Source: Acidobacteria bacterium UBA2161
Lineage (GTDB): Bacteria > Acidobacteriota > Vicinamibacteria > Vicinamibacterales > UBA823
Assembly (NCBI GenBank): GCA_002328835.1
Contig: DCWN01000010.1
Location: forward strand, 4,161 to 68,160
Length of the DNA: 64,000 nucleotides
Direction: 5' to 3'
Position 1 is the first letter of the stretch, and each line of letters opens with the position of its first letter. The notes beneath the pieces were generated by a model. It was not told the DNA's origin. It saw only the letters and a list, made by a program, of their open reading frames with translations, and did not search any database. Shown piece by piece: positions 8,894-18,444 of the stretch. The translations under genes and the position numbers were made by a program.

Positions 8894-11332
8894 ATGGACA
8901 CCCTTCGCCAGGACCTTCGCCATGCGCTGCGGGGGATGCTGAAACACCCGGGATTCGCGGCGGCCGTCATCCTGACCCTGGCGCTCGGCATCGGCGCCAA
9001 CACCGCGATCTTCAGCGTCGTGCATGCGGTGCTGTTGCGCCCGATCCCGTATCCCGCCGACGCTCCCGAGAACGTCCTCGTGCTCGCCGAGCGCTCGCCG
9101 AGCGACTTTCGCATGAGCGTTTCCTACCCGACGTTCCGCGACTGGATGGATACGGTCGAGTTCGCGTCGTTCGAGGCGATGGCGGGCTACATGGACCGGT
9201 CGGTGGCCATGTCTGGACGGGAAGAGCCGGTCCGCGTGTCGGTGCGTCGCACGTCAGCCGCGTACTTCGACATCCAGGGCGTCAGGCCCCCACTCGGCCG
9301 GCTCTACACCGTGGACGAAGATACGCCCGGCGGCGATCCGGTTGTCGTGTTGAATCACGCCTTGTGGCAAGCACGATTCGGCGGCCGGCCCGATGTCGTC
9401 GGCGAGCGCGTTGTGCTCGACGGCGATCGGTTCACCGTGATCGGAGTCCTGCCAGAGAACTTCGAGTTGGTGCCGAGGGAGCGCTTCTACATGGCGCTCA
9501 CGCCGTGAGCCGACGAGAACCATTCGAAAGATCGTGGCGACCACCAGGGAATCTACGTCCACGCCCGCATAGCACCTGGAACCACGTTCGACGAAGCGCG
9601 CGCCGAAGTGGAAGCGGTTGCCGCCCGGTTCGAACAGGACTACCCCGATTCCAACTCCGGCGTCAGCGCCTTCGTCGAGCAGCTCGTCGAGCGGCGGCTG
9701 CGCGAGTACCGGAGCATTCTGTGGATGCTCCTGGGCGCGGTGGGGCTGGTCCTGCTGATCGCCTGTACGAACGTCGCGAACCTGCTCCTGGCCCGCGGAA
9801 CGAGCCGGCACAAGGAAACTGCCATCTGTGCCGCCCTCGGAGCCGGCCGATGGCGTATCGTCCGTCAAGGTCTCACCGAGAGTCTCGTGCTGGCCGGGCT
9901 CGGCGGGACGGCCGGACTGCTGCTGGCGTACTGGGCGCTCGGGGCACTCCGCACGCTGACGCCGTTCGACGTGCCGCGACTCGGCGACGCGGCACTGAAC
10001 GGCCAGATCCTCTTGTATACGCTCGTGGTCTCCGTCCTGACCGGCCTGCTGTTCTCCCTGACGCCGGCGCTACACGCGGCCCGCACAGATCTGACCGACG
10101 CGCTCAAGGAAGGTGGCCGCCAGTCAGGCGGCATGCCCGCGCGCGGGCGGGCTGGACGGGTGTTTCTGGTGAGCGAGGTCGCCCTGGCCACGGTCCTGCT
10201 GATCGGCGCGGCGCTGCTCATCAGGACCGTCGTCTCGCTCACACAAGTGGAGCCCGGGTTCCGGCCGGACGCGTTGCTCACGTTTCAGGTCGGGCTCGAC
10301 AGCAACGACTATGCCCAGGATCAGCGGACGCCGTTCTTCCGGGAGCTGCGAACCCGCCTGGCGGCGCTGCCGGGCGTCGAGTCGGCCGCCGTCGGGTCGT
10401 CGTTGCCGATGCAGGGCTCGAACTGGACGTCGATCTTCATCGTGGCCGACAAGCCGGTGCCCCCGCGCGCCGAGCTGCCGGGATCGGCCTTCAACCCGGT
10501 AGACGTCGGCTACTTCCGCGCGCTGGGCATCACGGTGCTCGAGGGGCGCCTCTTCACCCAGTTCGACACGGCAGACTCCCAACCTGTGATCGTGGTGAAC
10601 GAGACGCTCGCGCGCCGAATCTGGCCTGGCGAGAACGCGATCGGCAAGCAATTGAAACAGGGCTGGCCGGAGAGTGTGGGGCCGGGCAATCCCTGGCGTG
10701 AGGTGGTGGGCGTCGTCGCCGACGTCAAGCAGGACGCGCTCGACAGGGACTCACGGATGGAGACCTACATTCCGTTCCCACAGAACCCCGGAGGTTTCGT
10801 CAGGGTCGTGCTCCGCACGACAGTCGATCCCTTGAGCCTCGTCGGTGCCGCGCGCAACGTCGTGCAATCCCTCGACCCCGACCTGCCCATCTCCTCGGTC
10901 CAGTCCATGGACCAGGTCATGTCGTCGTCCATCGCACCGCGGCGGTTCACGATGTGGCTACTCGGCCTCTTCGCCGGTGTGGCCCTCCTGCTCTCGGCGA
11001 TCGGCATCTACGGCGTCATCGCGTACTCGGTCGCGCAGCGGACGCAGGAGATGGGTCTGCGCCGGACGGTCGGGGCCACGCCGCGGGACGTGGCCCTGCA
11101 GTTCCTGACGGAGAGTTCCATGATGGCTCTGAGCGGTGGCGCGTTCGGAATCTTCGTGGGCATCGTTGCGTCCCGGTTAGTCACGGCCTACGCCGGTTGG
11201 AGCACCCACGTCTCACTCATCTCCGTGCTGCTGGCGTTCCTCACGGCGTCGCTGGTCGGCATCGTCTTCGGAAGCTATCCAGCTCTCAAAGCAGCGCGCC
11301 TGCAGCCGATCGACGCGGTCAGGTACGAGTAG
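8894..11332 (+). pseudogene. ADOP-family FtsX/MacB permease with in-frame stop
   Basis: An acidobacterial duplicated orphan permease of normal family length (about 812 codons). It starts MDTLRQDLRHALRGM with a first helix (FAAAVILTLALGIGANTAIF), then a MacB periplasmic domain, four central helices, a second periplasmic domain and three C-terminal helices ending LQPIDAVRYE. A TGA at 9506-9508 interrupts it; the same frame continues without other damage (ADENHSKDRGDHQGIYV). Family members have Trp at this point (LTPW), so TGG to TGA is the simplest cause. It may be a pseudogene, a sequencing error or read-through. No ATPase gene is adjacent, as is usual for ADOPs. Confidence 0.8.
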
Positions 11333-11395
11333 CCCCTCGAGACCGATGGTTCGAAACCACGACAAGCGCCGGCGAGGCGCTTCGGGCGATCCCGG

Positions 11396-11401
11396 TATGA
11401 T
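11396..11401 (+). promoter_or_regulatory. -10-like box 9 nt before PLP-enzyme start
   Basis: TATGAT lies 9 nt upstream of the ATG at 11411, with no ribosome site between them. This suggests a very short leader or a leaderless mRNA. Confidence 0.35.
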
Positions 11402-11410
11402 CGCCGGACC

Positions 11411-12610
11411 ATGCCTGAAAGAAACGACCCGACAACCTCTGCCCGTACGCCCGGCCCCGGCACCACCTCGGTCTGGGGGGGTGAAGCCGAACCGGCGCAA
11501 GGGGCCGGCACGCAGGTCCCGATCGTCCGGAGCGTGGCGTTCGGCTACCGCGATGTCGCCCAATGGGAGGCGGTCGGGCGCGGCGAGGCGCCGGGCGACA
11601 TCTACAGCCGGAACACGAATCCGACCGTCCGTGCCTTCGAGCGGAAGATCCAGCAGCTCGAGGGCGCCGAGAGCGCGACGAGCTTCGCCAGCGGGATGGC
11701 GGCGATCAGCAACACGCTCTTCACCTTCCTCGCGCCCGGCGATCGGGTGGTGTCGATCCAGGACACCTACGGCGGCACGAACAAGCTCTTCCTGGAGTTC
11801 CTGCCCCGCCAGTCGGTCGAGGTCACGCTCTGCCCCACCGACGACGCTGCCGTCGAGGCGGCGGTCGCCGGGGGGTGCAAGGTGCTCTACCTCGAGACCC
11901 CGACGAACCCGACGCTGAAGATCCTCGACCTCGCGCGCCTCGTCGAGGCAGGTCGCCGCGTCGGCGCGGTGACGGTCGTGGACAACACGTTCGCCACGCC
12001 GATCAACCAGCGTCCGCTGGACCTGGGCGCGGACCTCGTCGTGCACAGCGCGACCAAGTTCCTCGGCGGCCATGCCGACGCCCTCGGCGGGGCGGTCTGC
12101 GGCGGGCGCGACCTCGTGGCGCGCATCTACCACTACCGTGAAATCACCGGTGCCGCCCTCGACCCGACCGCGGCCTACCTGCTGCTCCGAGGGATGAAGA
12201 CCTTGCAGCTCAGGATCGAGCGCCAGGGCCGTTCGGCGCTAGCGATCGCCCGACATCTCGGCGGCCACCCGGCGGTCGCCCGGGTGCACTACCCCGGCCT
12301 CGACACCGACCCCGGGCACGCGGTCGCCCGGAAGCAGATGCGAGGCTTCGGCGGCATCGTCAGCTTCGAGTTGATCGGCGGCGTCGAGGCGATGCGCCGG
12401 GCCCTCCCCCGGCTCCGCTACGCGCATCGCGCGGCGAACCTCGGGTCGGTCGAGACCGTCGTCGGGCCGCCGTCGACGACGAGCCACGTCGAAGCGACCG
12501 CCGAGGAACGCGAGGCGGCCGGGATCCCGGAAGGGTTGGTTCGCTACTCGGCCGGGATCGAGGATCCGGAGGATTTGATCGCCGATCTCGATCAGGCGCT
12601 GGGCGGCTGA
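11411..12610 (+). CDS. Cys/Met-metabolism PLP enzyme (cystathionine gamma-synthase/lyase family)
   Basis: A 399-residue fold-type I PLP enzyme. Family features in order: YSRNTNPT near 56 (phosphate-binding Tyr/Arg), ASGMAAISNT near 94, the stacking Tyr in QDTYGGT, the aspartate in VVDNTFATP, and the Schiff-base Lys in HSATKFLGGHAD at about 217. The C-terminus has SLGSVETVVGPPSTTSH and VRYSAGIEDPEDLIADL, both canonical. It catalyses either transsulfuration synthesis or gamma/beta-elimination on cystathionine, homocysteine or methionine; sequence alone does not separate these. It is monocistronic and convergent with the Asp-box gene. Confidence 0.88.
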   Translation: MPERNDPTTSARTPGPGTTSVWGGEAEPAQGAGTQVPIVRSVAFGYRDVAQWEAVGRGEAPGDIYSRNTNPTVRAFERKIQQLEGAESATSFASGMAAISNTLFTFLAPGDRVVSIQDTYGGTNKLFLEFLPRQSVEVTLCPTDDAAVEAAVAGGCKVLYLETPTNPTLKILDLARLVEAGRRVGAVTVVDNTFATPINQRPLDLGADLVVHSATKFLGGHADALGGAVCGGRDLVARIYHYREITGAALDPTAAYLLLRGMKTLQLRIERQGRSALAIARHLGGHPAVARVHYPGLDTDPGHAVARKQMRGFGGIVSFELIGGVEAMRRALPRLRYAHRAANLGSVETVVGPPSTTSHVEATAEEREAAGIPEGLVRYSAGIEDPEDLIADLDQALGG

Positions 12611-12703
12611 TGTCGGCGGAAGTCGGCGCTCGCCTCTAGTCGGGGCGCTGGACTGGGCATTGCGCCCGGGGGCCGACCGCAACCGCGGCGCCACCCGCGC
12701 GTC

Positions 12704-14077
12704 TTATCGAAGCTGCTGCGTGCCCGGCTCGAATTCGAAGAGCGCCGCCGACACCGCCATCTCGGACGCGTCGACGAAATGCATGAAGACGGGCACGACG
12801 CGGCCACCAAACGCGTCGATGCCGGTGTAGTCGCCGAAGAACACCGCCGGATCGCACTCGAACGGGTCCAGGTCGATCGCGTAGTTGGCGAACGTTGCGC
12901 CGCCGTCCACGCTTCGCGCCAGCGTCACGCCCGTCGACGTCCCCGCCAGACCGCGCCGATCGTAGAACACGACGTTCACCGACCCGTCCGACGGATCGAC
13001 GGCCATCCAGGTAAACATCTGTGCCGCGTTGTTGCCCACCGGGTCGTCGTTGACCCGCACCGGATCGGACCACGTCGCGCCGCCGTCGGATGACGACATC
13101 ACGAAGGCGTCGGGATCGCCATGCCGTTCATCAATCCAGTTCACGTACACTCTGCCTCGCTGCGGACCACCGCTCCGATCGACTCCGGTCACCGGCATGC
13201 CGTTGTGCCGGGAGAAGCCGTCGACGTCGATATCCCACCCGCCGGGTGTCTCCTGAATGATCCGATCGTCTCCCCAGGTCCAGCCGCCGTCATCCGATCG
13301 GTCGAAGACGAGACCCGATGGCCCGGCCCAGACGAGGTAGACCTCACCCCCCAGCCCGATCGCGGGCACGGCGCCTTCGAGCGTGCCGTCGCTGTCGAGC
13401 GTGTCCCCACCGACGTCCGACACGCGAACCGGCGACGTGAACGTGCTCGCCCGGTCCGTCGAGTGGCTGACGAAGATGTGCGAGCGGTCGTCGGGATGAG
13501 TGCTGCCGTACACGTCGAACCGGGTCCACGCGATGTAGACCGCGTCACGGTGCGGTGACCCCGACACCCGGTCGACGGCGAGATAGGGCTTGTCCTCGAA
13601 CGGCGTGATCGCGTTCGCGTGGTCGAGCACCGTCACCGGTGCCGACCAGGAGCGTCCGCCATTGCGCGTCGTCGTCACGAAGATGCCGTTCGACGGCGCC
13701 TCCGGCCGCTCCTGGCGAAGGCCCTTGAACGAAATGAATGAGTGATGCGCGGTGCCGTCGTTCGCCATTGCGATCGCATCATCACCGTGCGTCCGGCCGC
13801 GCGGGCTCTCGGACCGGCGCGTCCGCCAGGTCACCCCGCCATCGTCGCTCACGTATTCGAAATTCGCCGAACGCCCGGTCTCGGAGTCGGACGCTTTCGA
13901 CACCGCGATGATCCGATCGGGATCGGTCGGGTCGATCGCGACCGAGACCTCGTTGGGGTTGCGGGCGCCGGCCTCGGTCACGCGCACGACGCGATGCGTC
14001 TGCGCCGCCGCCGACTCGCACGCCAGCAGGGTCACGCCGACGATCACGCCGGCCCGGGCGACCTTCCATCGGGTCAT
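12704..14077 (-). CDS. Secreted Asp-box (BNR) beta-propeller protein
   Basis: A 457-residue protein from ATG 14077, beginning with a signal peptide that ends near SAAAQ. Six Asp-box motifs (S/T-x-D-x-G-x-x-W/F) are visible along it: SDDGGVTW, TRNGGRSW, STDRASTF, SDDGGWTW, SSDGGATW and SVDGGATF. They mark a sialidase-like six-bladed propeller. I do not see the sialidase arginine triad or the FRIP motif with certainty, so glycosidase activity is not supported; many such proteins are binding or structural. It is divergent from the three-domain amidohydrolase across 121 bases. Confidence 0.7.
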   Translation of the reverse strand: MTRWKVARAGVIVGVTLLACESAAAQTHRVVRVTEAGARNPNEVSVAIDPTDPDRIIAVSKASDSETGRSANFEYVSDDGGVTWRTRRSESPRGRTHGDDAIAMANDGTAHHSFISFKGLRQERPEAPSNGIFVTTTRNGGRSWSAPVTVLDHANAITPFEDKPYLAVDRVSGSPHRDAVYIAWTRFDVYGSTHPDDRSHIFVSHSTDRASTFTSPVRVSDVGGDTLDSDGTLEGAVPAIGLGGEVYLVWAGPSGLVFDRSDDGGWTWGDDRIIQETPGGWDIDVDGFSRHNGMPVTGVDRSGGPQRGRVYVNWIDERHGDPDAFVMSSSDGGATWSDPVRVNDDPVGNNAAQMFTWMAVDPSDGSVNVVFYDRRGLAGTSTGVTLARSVDGGATFANYAIDLDPFECDPAVFFGDYTGIDAFGGRVVPVFMHFVDASEMAVSAALFEFEPGTQQLR

Positions 14078-14198
14078 GATGGGGTCGATCCTACGCGTTT
14101 TCCGCACGGATCGGCCAGCGCGGGCGGAGGTCGGGTGCTGCTATAATCCTGGCCCCGTCTTGTTCGGCGGCCACGTCGGCCGCCCTGGAGGTTGCCCG

Positions 14199-17100
14199 AT
14201 GGCTCGTCGAAACACGCTGCGACTCACTGCCGCCCTCTTCCTGCTCGCCCTGCCGATCGCGATCGGCCAGGCCGAGCGCGTCAAGGCCGCGCCGGACGTC
14301 CCGACCTACGCGCTGGTCAACGCCCGCATCGTACCGGTGAGTTCTCGGCCGATCCCATCGGGGACGCTCGTCCTCCGCGACGGCAAGATCGCCGCGATCG
14401 GCCCGAACGTGGACCCCCCGGGCGACGCCATCGTGATGGACGCTGACGGCTGGACCCTGTATCCGGGATTCGTGGATGCCCACTCGGCGCTCGGCATGCC
14501 GGGTCCCCCGACGCTCCCCCAGGACAACGCGGCTCGAGCCCGTGCCATTCAGGCCCGCCAGCGTGCCGGCGAGCCGACGCCTGGCCTGACGCCGCAGCTC
14601 GAAGCGGTGTCGTCCTACACCGCCGACCGCGACGCCTTGCAGGCCGCCCGGAACGCCGGTGTCACGGCCGCCGCAATCGTGCCGCCGTTCGGCGTCTTCA
14701 AGGGACAGAGCGCCATCGTCACCCTGCGCGACGGACTCCTGACCGATCAGGTCGTGCGCGGCCAGTGGGCACAGCACCTCGGCTTCCAGCGGCTGCGCGG
14801 CGAGTACCCCGGCACGCTGATGGGCGCCATGGCGTCGATTCGCCAGCACTACCTCGACGCGCAGTGGTACGACGCGGCGTGGACACGGTATCGCGAGCAG
14901 CCGGCCTCGACGGACCGCCCCGCCTACGACGAAGCGCTCCAGGCGCTCCGGAACTCCGCCGGAGGCGACCAGCCGGTCGTCTTCACCGCCTGGACCGAGA
15001 ACGAGATCCTCCGCGCGCTGAAGCTCGCCGACGAGTTGGGACTCGACATGATCATCAGCGGCGCCGTCGAAGGATGGCGCGCGGCCGACGCGTTGCGCGC
15101 CGCCGATCAGCCCGTGCTGGTCTCACTCGATCTCCGGCCGCGCAGCGGCCCGGTCGGCTTCGGCGGGGGCCTCGCCACCAGCCCGATCGACGACCCAACC
15201 AGCGAGGATGTTGCCGACGCGGAGGCGAATGCGGGCCGCTTGTACGCGGCGGGCGTCACGGTGGCGTTCACCGGCACCGACCTGGACGACTCCGCTGACT
15301 ATCTCGACAACTTCCGCGCCGCCGTCGGCGCCGGCCTGTCACGCGACGGCGCACTGCGCGCGCTGACAATCACGCCGGCGGAGATCCTCGGCGTCGACGA
15401 CGTCCTGGGCTCACTCGAGGTCGGCAAGGCGGCGAACGTCGTCGCCGTCGAAGGTGAGATCTTCGACGCGGAGGCCCGCGTGAAGGCGGTCTGGGTCGAC
15501 GGCGCCCGCTACGACGCCGACGACGAGGGTGACCGCGGCGGTCGACAGGCCCGCGGTGACGACGCTGACGACGCTGACGACGACGCTGACGAAGAGGCGC
15601 CAAGCCGGGCCGAACGCGAACGTCGCGCCCCCTACGGTCCGCTCGGCGGCGAGGTCCCCGTGACGGCGGTCCGCCACGGCACGATCATGACCGCCGTGAA
15701 CGGCACCATCTCGAACGGCACCGTCCTGATCGAGAACGGCACGATCACCGCCGTCGGCCCCGATGCCCAGGTCGCCATCCCGGCCGGCGCGCGTGAGATC
15801 GACGCGACCGGCATGTGGGTGACGCCCGGCCTGCTCGACGCCCACTCGCACATGTCGATCGAGGGAGGCGGCAACGAGGGCGTCAACTCGGTGACGCCGG
15901 AGGTCAGAATCATCGATGTCATCAACCACCGCGACGACGCGATCTTCCGGGCACTGGCGGGCGGAGTCACGACGATCAACGTCCTGCATGGCTCGGCGAA
16001 CGCGATCGGTGGGCAGAACGCGATTCTGAAGATGCGCTGGGGCAAGTCGGCCGACGAGCTGCTGTTCGACGACGTCGCTCGCGGCGTGAAGTTCGCGCTC
16101 GGCGAGAATCCCACCCGCGCCAGCCGCCCGGCCACGCCCGGCGTCGATCGGCGGTATCCCGGCACCCGGATGGGCGTCGAGTTCCTCCTCCGGAAGAGCT
16201 TCGCCGATGCGCGCGAGTACCAGGCCGAATGGGACGAGTACGAAGAGGCACGGGCACGCGGCGGCGACCCGCTGGCCCCGCGGCGCGATCTGAGGCTCGA
16301 AGCGCTGTCCGAGATCGTCTCGGGCGACATCCAGGTGCACGCTCACTCGTACCGCGCCGACGAAATCCTCATGCTGCTCCGGGTGGCGGAGGACTTCGGG
16401 TTCCGGATCAAGACGCTGCAGCACGTCCTCGAAGGCTACAAGGTGGCAGACGAGATCGCCGCCCACGGTGCGGGCGCGTCGACGTTTACCGACTTCTGGG
16501 GCTACAAGATGGAGGCGTGGGACGCCATCCCCTACAACATGGCGATCATGCACGAGCGCGGCGTGACCGTGTCGGTGAACTCCGACTCGGACGAACGCGT
16601 TCGCCGAATGTACATCGAAGCGGCCAAGGCGGTGAAGTACGGCGGCCTGCCCGAACAGGAGGCGCTCCAGATGGTCACCTTGAACGCCGCCAACCACTTC
16701 GGCATCGACGATCGCGTCGGCTCGATCGAGGTCGGGAAAGACGGCGATCTCGCCATCTTCACGGCGCATCCGTTCGTGGGGAACACGCGCGTGCAATACA
16801 CCCTCATCGAGGGCCAGATCTACTTCGACCGCAGCCAGGTCGAAACGACCGAGGACGCCCTGTCGGCGCTCACACCAGAGGCGCCGGCCGGCGGTGGTGA
16901 GGGTGGCATTCAGCAGGACGTCGACAGCCCGAATGCCCGGATCGCCGAGTGGACGCCGCCCACCCTGCCTCCCGCCGTCCGCGCCGCGCTGCTGCCGGCG
17001 AGCTACGGCGACGTCGCCGAACCGATGTTGACCGACGACACGACGCCGATCGCCATCGTGGGCGGACGGATCCTCACGATGACCGGCGCGCCGATCGAGC

Positions 17101-18248
17101 GCGGCACGATCGTCGTTCAGGGCGGCCGGATCACCGCCGTCGGTGAGGATGTCCGGGTGCCCGACGATGCGCAGGTCATCGACGCCACGGGCATGACGGT
17201 GTCGCCCGGGATGATCAACGCCGGCACGTCGGTCGGCCTCTCCGAAATCGGCGCCGTGAGCGAAACGAACGACACGCGGGAGATCGAGGAGATCAACAGC
17301 CACGTGAAGGCCTCGGTGGCGATCCATCCCGACTCCGAGATGATCCCGATCGCGCGCGCCAATGGCGTGACGACCGCGATCGCCGCGCCCGCGGGCGGCC
17401 TCATCCAGGGCCAGAGCGCGCTCATCGACATGGCCGGCTGGACCGGACCGGAGGTGGTCGCGCGCAGCCCGCTGGCGATGCACATCGACTTCCCCGAGAT
17501 CGGCGGCGGCGGCGGCGGTCCCGGCGGCGGCGGCGGTGGACCGCAGACCCAGGAGGCCGTGGACGAGCAACTCGCGACGCTGCGCGACTGGATGCACCGG
17601 GCTCGTGCGCACGCCGGCGCGCTGGCCGCTGGCCTGATCGCGCCGACCGAGCAGACCTACACACTGGATGCGCTCGTGCCGGTGGTCATGGGTGAACTGC
17701 CGGTCGTTCTCGACACGTCGAGCGAGGACGGCATCAAGGCGGCGCTGGCGTTCCTCGAGGAGTTCCAGCTCACGGGGATCCTGGCCGGGACACGCGACGT
17801 CTGGAAGGTGGTCGACGAAATCGCCGAAGCGGGCGTGCCGGTGATCCTGGGCCCAATTCAGGCCCAGCCGGGCGAGGGCGATCCTTACGACTCGATCTTC
17901 GTCGCGGCCAAGCTGCTGCACGATGCCGGGGTCCAGTTCGCCTTCCGGACCGGCGGCGCATCCGCCGCGCGCAACCTGCCCGACCACGCCGCGCTCGGTG
18001 TCGCCTTCGGCCTGCCCCGCGACGCCGCCTGGCACGCCCTGACGCGCGGCGCGGCCGAGATCTTGGGTGTCGGCGACCTCTACGGCTCGGTCGAGGAAGG
18101 CATGATCGCGAACCTGGTCGTCTCGGAAGGCGACCTGCTCGACATCCCGACGCAGGTGAAGCACGTGCTCATCCGCGGCCAGGAAGTCAGCATCGAGACG
18201 CACCACACGCGGCTCTGGGAGCAGTATGGCGGGCGGCCCCGGCCGTAG
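14199..18248 (+). CDS. Secreted protein with three tandem amidohydrolase domains
   Basis: 1349 residues from ATG 14199, which has GGAGG 7 nt upstream and starts a signal peptide. Three complete amidohydrolase-like repeats follow: about 36-440, 487-900 and 947-1340. Each begins with the same beta-sandwich pattern (ALVNARIVPV, TAVRHGTIMTAV, IAIVGGRILTMT) and ends with a GVGDLYGSVEEG-like block. Only the middle domain keeps the metal HxH (DAHSHMS near 547) with later His and Asp ligands; the first has DAHSALG and the third NAGTSVG. Linkers are an Asp-rich stretch near 445-475, encoded by GACGCTGAC repeats, and a Gly-rich run near 1102-1115. TATAAT at 14142-14147 is a likely -10. A catalytic centre flanked by two degenerate domains is inferred. 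Confidence 0.82.
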   Translation: MARRNTLRLTAALFLLALPIAIGQAERVKAAPDVPTYALVNARIVPVSSRPIPSGTLVLRDGKIAAIGPNVDPPGDAIVMDADGWTLYPGFVDAHSALGMPGPPTLPQDNAARARAIQARQRAGEPTPGLTPQLEAVSSYTADRDALQAARNAGVTAAAIVPPFGVFKGQSAIVTLRDGLLTDQVVRGQWAQHLGFQRLRGEYPGTLMGAMASIRQHYLDAQWYDAAWTRYREQPASTDRPAYDEALQALRNSAGGDQPVVFTAWTENEILRALKLADELGLDMIISGAVEGWRAADALRAADQPVLVSLDLRPRSGPVGFGGGLATSPIDDPTSEDVADAEANAGRLYAAGVTVAFTGTDLDDSADYLDNFRAAVGAGLSRDGALRALTITPAEILGVDDVLGSLEVGKAANVVAVEGEIFDAEARVKAVWVDGARYDADDEGDRGGRQARGDDADDADDDADEEAPSRAERERRAPYGPLGGEVPVTAVRHGTIMTAVNGTISNGTVLIENGTITAVGPDAQVAIPAGAREIDATGMWVTPGLLDAHSHMSIEGGGNEGVNSVTPEVRIIDVINHRDDAIFRALAGGVTTINVLHGSANAIGGQNAILKMRWGKSADELLFDDVARGVKFALGENPTRASRPATPGVDRRYPGTRMGVEFLLRKSFADAREYQAEWDEYEEARARGGDPLAPRRDLRLEALSEIVSGDIQVHAHSYRADEILMLLRVAEDFGFRIKTLQHVLEGYKVADEIAAHGAGASTFTDFWGYKMEAWDAIPYNMAIMHERGVTVSVNSDSDERVRRMYIEAAKAVKYGGLPEQEALQMVTLNAANHFGIDDRVGSIEVGKDGDLAIFTAHPFVGNTRVQYTLIEGQIYFDRSQVETTEDALSALTPEAPAGGGEGGIQQDVDSPNARIAEWTPPTLPPAVRAALLPASYGDVAEPMLTDDTTPIAIVGGRILTMTGAPIERGTIVVQGGRITAVGEDVRVPDDAQVIDATGMTVSPGMINAGTSVGLSEIGAVSETNDTREIEEINSHVKASVAIHPDSEMIPIARANGVTTAIAAPAGGLIQGQSALIDMAGWTGPEVVARSPLAMHIDFPEIGGGGGGPGGGGGGPQTQEAVDEQLATLRDWMHRARAHAGALAAGLIAPTEQTYTLDALVPVVMGELPVVLDTSSEDGIKAALAFLEEFQLTGILAGTRDVWKVVDEIAEAGVPVILGPIQAQPGEGDPYDSIFVAAKLLHDAGVQFAFRTGGASAARNLPDHAALGVAFGLPRDAAWHALTRGAAEILGVGDLYGSVEEGMIANLVVSEGDLLDIPTQVKHVLIRGQEVSIETHHTRLWEQYGGRPRP

Positions 18249-18444
18249 CAGTGAGTCGAGTCTGACCGGCGAGTCGCGCCAAGGCCAAGCGCCGTGGCGC
18301 GGCGCGCCGGGCTCAGACAGTCCTCGCACGCCGATGGCATAGAGCCCGTGCCTCGGAGGGACGGTGGGTACGGGCCGTCGGTGCGCTGCGGAACTCGCCG
18401 GCGACCGCATCCGCGACGCTTGGCCTGATGGAGGACATTTTCGC

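Noticed and set aside
9506..9508. The TGA in the ADOP gene as a second selenocysteine codon
   Set aside because: The family has Trp, not Cys, at this place, and I saw no SECIS-like hairpin at the right distance. A TGG to TGA change is simpler.
7692..11332. Genome-wide reassignment of TGA to Trp or another amino acid
   Set aside because: Many intact genes in the window end at TGA in the expected place (for example the DUF1684-adjacent zinc ribbon, MFS exporter and YacG genes), so TGA is a normal stop.
17504..17545. GGC-rich repeat in the third amidohydrolase domain as a regulatory repeat
   Set aside because: It is in frame and encodes a poly-Gly loop; nothing suggests a function beyond a flexible insertion.
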